From: Planctomycetota bacterium
Lineage (GTDB): Bacteria > Planctomycetota > Phycisphaerae > Sedimentisphaerales > Anaerohalosphaeraceae
Assembly: GCA_012519365.1 (NCBI GenBank)
Contig: JAAYQH010000120.1
Location: forward strand, 1-5,228
DNA length: 5,228 nt
Reading direction: 5' to 3'
The notes under the pieces are model-generated. The model was not told where the DNA came from. It saw only the letters and a list, made by a program, of their open reading frames with translations, and made no database searches. The translations under genes and the position numbers were made by a program. Every line of letters begins with the position of its first letter. Position 1 is the stretch's first letter. Positions 1-5,228 of this stretch are shown in pieces.

Positions 1-363
1 GCCTACCAGCAGGTCAACCCAAGCGGTTGCCGTTCGGGCGGGGTTATCGGTCTCGCACACGATCGCGGCAGAAAAGATATAATCCGTATCCGCAGCCACG
101 GCTATAGGTCTGCTGTTAATCCCGGTCCCCGCCGCGGCATTGGCGGCGCTGGCAATCCACAGTGTCTGGCCGCCAAAATTTTGCCAGGTATAAAAAATAC
201 GGCTGGCATTGGCGCCTGAACCTTGACCGTTCCAGGTCCAGTTGCCGGTGGCACTGAAGTCGGCCGGGTCACCCACGGGATAGGCCTCGAAATCATCGAC
301 GAATACCGCGCTTGCCGCGGTCGCCAAGGCCACAATCATTGTCAATACTGCTAATCTCTTCAT
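1..363 (-). CDS. Secreted protein of unknown function, 3' end cut by window edge
   Basis: An open frame with no stop runs from ATG at 363 to the left edge, giving 121 visible residues. The N-terminus MKRLAVLTMIVALATAASA is a typical signal peptide: Lys-Arg, a hydrophobic core, and an ASA cleavage motif that predicts cleavage after residue 19. The mature part starts VFVDDFEAYPVGD and continues rich in Gly, Asn, Trp and Thr with alternating hydrophobic residues, as in beta-sandwich carbohydrate-binding or LamG-like domains of planctomycete PEP-CTERM proteins. The part of the protein that would hold a PEP-CTERM signal is not in the window. A GGAGGT Shine-Dalgarno lies 8 nt before the chosen ATG. 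It is 63 bp downstream of another secreted-protein gene with no terminator between them, so co-transcription is likely. The family is inferred from composition and context, and no catalytic motif was seen. The coding and export assignment is firm; the function is unknown. Confidence 0.8.
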   Translation of the reverse strand, partial: MKRLAVLTMIVALATAASAVFVDDFEAYPVGDPADFSATGNWTWNGQGSGANASRIFYTWQNFGGQTLWIASAANAAAGTGINSRPIAVAADTDYIFSAAIVCETDNPARTATAWVDLLVG

Positions 364-370
364 CGTCATT

Positions 371-376
371 ACCTCC
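371..376 (-). promoter_or_regulatory. Shine-Dalgarno of the leftmost gene
   Basis: GGAGGT on the minus strand. Two in-frame ATG codons follow, at 369 and 363. The first would leave only 3 nt after GGAGG and the second leaves 8 nt, so 363 is preferred. The choice alters the signal peptide by only two residues. Confidence 0.7.
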
Positions 377-426
377 ATACTAAAAGTTAAGATTACGTTA
401 ACGACAGATCATCTACTGTGTGCCGA

Positions 427-1065
427 TTATGCGCGACGCCGACGCAGCAGCGCCAATCCGCCCAGTCCCAGAATCGACAGCGTCGCCGGTTCGGGAATAT
501 AGGTCGCCTGAAACTGGCCGTCCCAGTCATTGGCGATTTCGTTGATACGAATCCAGCCGCCGCCGGTGTATTGGTTGCCGACCGTCAAACGCACTGCGCC
601 TTTGACGATTTGCAGCGAATCATTCTCGTTGTACTGCACAAACATCATCGCGTATTGCGTATTGGCATCGAGTTCGAGGGCGTCAAACTGCCATGTCATC
701 AGGTCGTTGGCCGCAAAATTTAGTGCATTGAGCGAATTGACGGAAATACCGAGCAATGTCTCGTCAGTCATTTCGGCGACCTGCAGAGCCGAATACACTG
801 CCAAATACGTTTCGCCCGGCTCGGGCAGGTTGGTTTTTGAGTCCGTTTTCGCATACGTCCAATCCATCAGATACACAGTATCCGGAACCGCGTAACCGTC
901 AGGAACAATCTTGCCGGCGTTGGGGGTGAAGATTTGCCCCCATCCGTCGGCACGATTGTCCCACGTGCCGAATGTGGGGTGGCCGGCCTTAAACGTCATG
1001 CCCGCAGCAGCCGAAAGCCCCATTGCCAGGGCCGCACTTAACATTACAATCATTTTCGCTTTCAT
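427..1065 (-). CDS. PEP-CTERM sorting domain protein, function unknown
   Basis: A complete 212-residue protein. Residues 1-21 are a signal peptide (MKAKMIVMLSAALAMGLSAAA). The C-terminus has the PEP-CTERM tripartite signal: the motif PEPAT at 191-195, a hydrophobic helix SILGLGGLALL at about 197-207, and the basic tail RRRRA at 208-212. Known biology: such tails direct exported proteins to an exosortase (EpsH/XrtA type), which processes them during surface or extracellular-matrix assembly. The 22-190 region is rich in Trp, Asn, Thr and Asp, contains only one or two Lys-rich stretches, and has no Cys. It looks like a beta-sandwich, but I do not recognise the family and see no catalytic motif. 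A GGAGG sequence 8 nt upstream supports the start. The gene sits 105 bp after a pseudopilin-like gene, with a hairpin between them, and 63 bp before another secreted-protein gene. No exosortase gene is in the window, so the sorting enzyme must be encoded elsewhere. Confidence 0.92.
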   Translation of the reverse strand: MKAKMIVMLSAALAMGLSAAAGMTFKAGHPTFGTWDNRADGWGQIFTPNAGKIVPDGYAVPDTVYLMDWTYAKTDSKTNLPEPGETYLAVYSALQVAEMTDETLLGISVNSLNALNFAANDLMTWQFDALELDANTQYAMMFVQYNENDSLQIVKGAVRLTVGNQYTGGGWIRINEIANDWDGQFQATYIPEPATLSILGLGGLALLRRRRA

Positions 1066-1080
1066 CTTTCAAACCTCCGC

Positions 1081-1133
1081 AAAAATAAACCGTTTACCTC
1101 ATCGGCGGACCATCCACCGATGATTCGGTAAAC
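1081..1133 (-). terminator. Intrinsic terminator or attenuator after the pseudopilin gene
   Basis: Read on the minus strand, GTTTACC, a GAA bulge and TCATCGGTGG form the 5' arm. The loop is ATGGT, and CCGCCGATGA plus GGTAAAC form the 3' arm. That is 17 pairs with one G-U wobble. The tail is GG followed by UUUAUUUUU at 1081-1089. It begins 37 nt after the pseudopilin stop codon. Its U-tract ends only 2 nt before the GGAGG ribosome-binding site of the next gene, so it may act as an attenuator or translational control element as well as a terminator. A partly wobbled, bulged stem and the two Gs before the U-tract make its strength uncertain. Confidence 0.7.
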
Positions 1134-1170
1134 CGACATCGCAGAATCCCTTTTCTGTTTTCAAGACGCT

Positions 1171-1998
1171 TTATCGCCACGTTTGAGGGATATAAAAATA
1201 TCCATCCGAACTCATCATCGTCTCCTGACCGGTGTAGCGTCGGACGCTGCCGTCGGTGTAGCCGGCATTCATCCGCAGTTCTTCCATTTCCGTGGGAAGC
1301 CGACCGGTAGAGGGAATCGAGCCGGGGGCGGGCACATAGATCCAGAAGGACGCGCAATAATTTCCATACATAGGATCTCTGTTGTACTCTTTGAATAGGC
1401 CGGAACCGCGTCGCGGCTGATGCGACAGCCACCAGTCTTCAGCCACGCCGGGCCAATTGTAAATACTGTCGGACAAAAGCAACTGAGCACCGGCTTTGGT
1501 ATCGCCCCTGCCCTTCGGCCCTGTAAAGTGCCGACCATCGAGCATCGGCATGGAATAACCGCCCCAGTATAAGTTATACGAGCAGTTTGTGCCTTCTCCG
1601 GAGTCTTTGTAGTTTTCGTATTGATACTGCAATTCCGCATAATCCCTGGTACGTCCCAGCGGGCACATAAAGGTGTCAACCAGAGGCAGATAGCTCCCCA
1701 AATAATAGTACGTGCCTTCATTTTTGGCCCACCCGGCTACACCCTGATGGTAATTCAGGTAATTGGCCACGCTGAATGTTCCATTTATACGTTCAGCCGG
1801 ATGGGGAGGCAGAACGCTCTGATTATCAGCGGCGTAGGCCAGCACGCCCTTGACCGTCTGGTTCAGATTGTTGGCACAAATGATCAGGTTGGCGGATTCC
1901 TTGGCTTTACGTAATGAAGGCACAACAACCGACATCAACAACGCGATGATGGCAATCACCACAAGCAGTTCGATGAGTGTGAATGCTTTCGGTTTCAT
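1171..1998 (-). CDS. Pseudopilin-like protein with type IV prepilin N-terminal leader
   Basis: A 275-residue protein. Residues 1-5 (MKPKA) form a short basic leader, and FTLIELLVVIAIIALL from residue 6 is the classical prepilin cleavage/methylation signal, with the conserved Glu at position 5 of the mature chain (E10). Residue -1 is Ala rather than the usual Gly, which many prepilin peptidases tolerate. The hydrophobic helix spans about 6-27. The rest fits the large planctomycete-type group of pseudopilin-like proteins (H-X9-DG/DUF1559-like): CANNLNQ at 41-47, a CPLGR segment at 112-116, a Cys-Ser-Tyr-Asn stretch at 139-142, and a terminal YTDGSV at 247-252. Members are usually numerous per genome and of unknown individual role. 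The open frame extends upstream to 2067, but that would overlap the regulator gene by 44 bp and put 23 non-leader residues before the prepilin signal, so ATG at 1998 is chosen. AAAGGGA at 2003-2009 serves as ribosome-binding site. The gene lies 25 bp after the GntR gene and is probably in the same transcript. Confidence 0.9.
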   Translation of the reverse strand: MKPKAFTLIELLVVIAIIALLMSVVVPSLRKAKESANLIICANNLNQTVKGVLAYAADNQSVLPPHPAERINGTFSVANYLNYHQGVAGWAKNEGTYYYLGSYLPLVDTFMCPLGRTRDYAELQYQYENYKDSGEGTNCSYNLYWGGYSMPMLDGRHFTGPKGRGDTKAGAQLLLSDSIYNWPGVAEDWWLSHQPRRGSGLFKEYNRDPMYGNYCASFWIYVPAPGSIPSTGRLPTEMEELRMNAGYTDGSVRRYTGQETMMSSDGYFYIPQTWR

Positions 1999-2002
1999 TG
2001 TT

Positions 2003-2009
2003 TCCCTTT
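2003..2009 (-). promoter_or_regulatory. Ribosome-binding site deciding the pseudopilin start
   Basis: AAAGGGA on the minus strand, 4 nt before ATG at 1998. It is a modest Shine-Dalgarno. It favours the start that gives a normal short prepilin leader over longer upstream starts inside the regulator gene. Confidence 0.5.
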
Positions 2010-2023
2010 CAAAAAAACTGTAC

Positions 2024-2803
2024 TTACGTCCTCTGATTCTTGCGGTCTGACAGAAGTTTAAAAACATATAAAAAATGTATCGAAATCATCTCAGCCGCTT
2101 CATGACTGTTGCGTCGGGCCAGGGCATCATACAGTTGACGATGGGTGGACATGCCGGGCGCTTCAAGCATTTTGCTGTATTGTTCAGTTCCCATTGATCG
2201 AACAAGTACATGATAGGCCATGGCGTACCATTGCATGAGTTTGGGACGATAGACACGAACATAATGAGGACCGCCGGCCATCTCATTGACGGCCAGATGA
2301 AAATTGATATCTTCCCGCCTGAAGGTATTGATATCGGACTGACGGATGGCCTCATCCATGCGATCAATAATTTTCTCAAGTTGCGCCTTTTGATTGTCGG
2401 TAATATGTGAGGCCAGGGCATAAAAGGAACCCGTCTCAAACGTCACGCGAAAGCGATAAATATCCATCGCGATCTGAGGATCGCTAAAATCCACCAGAAA
2501 AGACCCGCGATTGCGGTCGGTATAAATCCAGCTTTCCTGGCGAAGTCTGTAAAAGGCCTCTCGTACGGGGCCGTTGCTGACCTGAAGTTCCTTGGCCACA
2601 ACCGATTCGGTGATTTTTCCGCCATAATGAATTTGAGTTTTGGGGTCTTCGCCGGGGAAAACGATCTCACGCAGAATATGCTCGTACACCTCCTCAGCCA
2701 AGGCGCTGTTTTTGCTGGACCTCTCATGAAAAGGAATGTAGTCGAATACCTGGTGCATAGGAACAGCCGTCATTGTGTGTGCGATCTCCTTGAGTGAACT
2801 CAT
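2024..2803 (-). CDS. GntR/FadR-family transcriptional regulator with FCD domain
   Basis: A 259-residue DNA-binding regulator. The winged helix-turn-helix covers about residues 32-105. The recognition region reads TESVVAKELQVSNGPVREAF (65-84), matching the family pattern in which Pro-Val-Arg-Glu-Ala starts the recognition helix, and the wing is RNRGSFLVDF (97-106). Residues about 110-252 form the all-helical FCD effector domain. D165, H169, H221 and H243 sit at the spacing expected for its metal-binding site (Asp-x3-His, then two His 22 apart), so a carboxylate or sugar-acid ligand bound through a metal is plausible. The exact ligand cannot be read from sequence. About 30 residues before the DNA-binding domain are an unusual extension. 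ATG at 2803 is preceded by AGGAAAGG with 7 nt spacing; ATG codons at 2773 and 2758 are alternatives. The gene has its own promoter with palindromic repeats, suggesting autoregulation, and leads into the pseudopilin gene. It follows a beta-galactosidase gene, so control of a glycan-use locus is likely but inferred. Confidence 0.95.
   Translation of the reverse strand: MSSLKEIAHTMTAVPMHQVFDYIPFHERSSKNSALAEEVYEHILREIVFPGEDPKTQIHYGGKITESVVAKELQVSNGPVREAFYRLRQESWIYTDRNRGSFLVDFSDPQIAMDIYRFRVTFETGSFYALASHITDNQKAQLEKIIDRMDEAIRQSDINTFRREDINFHLAVNEMAGGPHYVRVYRPKLMQWYAMAYHVLVRSMGTEQYSKMLEAPGMSTHRQLYDALARRNSHEAAEMISIHFLYVFKLLSDRKNQRT
2786..2791 (-). promoter_or_regulatory. Alternative Shine-Dalgarno inside the start of the GntR gene
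   Basis: AAGGAG on the minus strand, 12 nt before the in-frame ATG at 2773. It is a better match to the consensus than the site before 2803, but its spacing is long. The regulator might therefore start ten residues later than annotated. Both starts leave the DNA-binding domain intact. Confidence 0.3.
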
Positions 2804-2866
2804 AGGGACACCTTTCCTATCAGCAATTAAACATGGATGGCCTTACGTATCATGATAAACTCCACA

Positions 2867-2890
2867 AAGTACTTAAGTACTTAAGCACTT
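2867..2890. promoter_or_regulatory. Three tandem 8-bp palindromes, probable operator of the GntR gene
   Basis: On the plus strand, AAGTACTT at 2867-2874, AAGTACTT at 2875-2882 and AAGCACTT at 2883-2890 lie head to tail. The first two make a perfect 16-bp palindrome. Each has a GT-AC or GC-AC core, in keeping with the general GT/AC dyad of GntR-family operators, although the flanks do not match the FadR-type consensus fully. The array starts at about the predicted transcription start and covers roughly the first 23 transcribed bases, a position where bound protein would block transcription. The binding protein is inferred to be the adjacent regulator. Confidence 0.55.
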
Positions 2891-2895
2891 AATTG

Positions 2896-2923
2896 ATTAT
2901 AAGGAAATTCAGATCCTAAGCAA
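2896..2923 (-). promoter_or_regulatory. Sigma70-type promoter of the GntR gene
   Basis: On the minus strand, -35 TTGCTT (2918-2923) and a perfect -10 TATAAT (2896-2901) are separated by 16 bp. The predicted transcription start is near 2889, giving a leader of about 86 nt before ATG 2803. An A/T tract of eight T and seven A (2927-2941) lies just upstream of the -35 and could act as an UP element. This promoter probably also serves the pseudopilin gene, since only 25 bp separate the two genes. Confidence 0.7.
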
Positions 2924-2941
2924 GAATTTTTTTTAAAAAAA

Positions 2942-3060
2942 CAGGGTTTTGCCGGGAAAAACGACTTAGGTTTTAAGTTTTATAATCACAACTCTTTTTC
3001 ATAAAAGAGGTTAAGATTACCAATGAAACTCGCCAAAAAATGTAAATCCCCCGCCCCTCC
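2942..3060. other. Gene-free stretch between galactosidase terminator and GntR promoter
   Basis: This is part of a 346-bp intergenic region (2804-3149). Apart from the promoter, repeat array and terminator listed separately, I see no gene here. It contains a plus-strand TATAAT at 2981-2986 without a good -35 partner. It also contains a perfect AT-rich inverted repeat, CTCTTTT at 2992-2998 and AAAAGAG at 3003-3009 with loop TCAT. Neither can be tied to a gene. Confidence 0.6.
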
Positions 3061-3097
3061 AAAAGAAAAAGGCGTTGGCCGCTCACGGCCAAACGCC
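3061..3097 (-). terminator. Intrinsic terminator of the beta-galactosidase gene
   Basis: Read on the minus strand, the hairpin at 3097-3071 has an 11-bp GC-rich stem (GGCGTT, one bulged base, GGCCG pairing with CGGCC, AACGCC) closing a 4-nt TGAG loop. It is followed directly by TTTTTCTTTT at 3061-3070. It lies 52 nt after the stop codon at 3150. The match to the rho-independent pattern is very good, and it separates the galactosidase transcript from the regulator transcript. Confidence 0.9.
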
Positions 3098-3149
3098 TGT
3101 TCTAATTCAACCTAATCCGCCCAAAATAGATCTCAAATCTAATGTTTTC

Positions 3150-5228
<2,079 letters not shown>

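Noticed and set aside
386..396. GTTAAGATTAC, also present at 3010-3020
   Set aside because: Both copies are intergenic, but about three identical 11-bp pairs are expected by chance in a sequence of this length, and the flanks differ.
386..402. Inverted repeat GTTAA/TTAAC between the two leftmost genes as a terminator
   Set aside because: The stem is only 5 bp, AT-rich, and is not followed by a T-tract on the minus strand.
530..895. A 121-codon plus-strand ORF opposite the PEP-CTERM gene
   Set aside because: It is antisense to a complete gene with signal peptide, sorting signal and ribosome-binding site, and has no features of its own.
2011..2017. Run of seven A (seven U in the minus-strand transcript) after the GntR stop codon as a terminator
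   Set aside because: No hairpin precedes it, so read-through into the pseudopilin gene is more likely.
1999..2067. Longer N-terminus for the pseudopilin, starting at 2067
   Set aside because: It would overlap the GntR coding end by 44 bp and add 23 residues before the prepilin signal, which normally sits within a few residues of the start.
3023..3115. A 30-codon plus-strand ORF beginning MKLAKKCK
   Set aside because: It runs straight through the terminator hairpin of the galactosidase gene, its only AGAGG sequence is too far upstream, and the composition is not protein-like.

Overview
The window looks like a carbohydrate-utilisation and cell-surface locus from a bacterium of the Planctomycetota, most likely a Phycisphaerae-type lineage. 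A Lentisphaerota, Kiritimatiellota or Verrucomicrobiota origin is also possible. The assignment is an inference from three traits that occur together in those groups: a PEP-CTERM sorting signal ending in an Arg cluster, a stand-alone pseudopilin-like protein with an FTLIELLVVIAIIALL leader, and a large GH2 beta-galactosidase carrying a discoidin domain. No rRNA, tRNA, CRISPR array or mobile element was seen.

All five genes lie on the minus strand, so in transcription order they run from right to left. (1) 5228-3150 is the C-terminal two thirds of a GH2 beta-galactosidase (LacZ family) whose start lies outside the window. It ends in a coagulation factor 5/8 type C (CBM32-like) domain and is followed by a strong intrinsic terminator at 3061-3097. 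(2) 2803-2024 is a GntR/FadR-type regulator with an FCD domain. It has its own sigma70-type promoter (-35 TTGCTT, 16 bp, -10 TATAAT), and three tandem 8-bp palindromes start at the predicted transcription start. (3) 1998-1171 is a pseudopilin-like protein only 25 bp downstream of the regulator and probably co-transcribed with it. A large hairpin with a U-rich tail at 1081-1133 follows. (4) 1065-427 is a secreted PEP-CTERM protein of unknown function. (5) 363-1 is a secreted beta-rich protein truncated by the left edge.

The working model is as follows. The galactosidase removes terminal beta-galactosyl residues from an oligo- or polysaccharide, with its discoidin domain holding it on the glycan. 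The regulator senses a small carboxylate or sugar-acid metabolite and controls itself and probably neighbouring genes. The pseudopilin and PEP-CTERM proteins are exported surface components that may bind or retain substrate. The protein families are well supported. The functional link between them is inferred from gene order only. I found no wholly new biological system. The most interesting items are the triple palindrome array at the regulator promoter and the hairpin directly against the ribosome-binding site of the PEP-CTERM gene.
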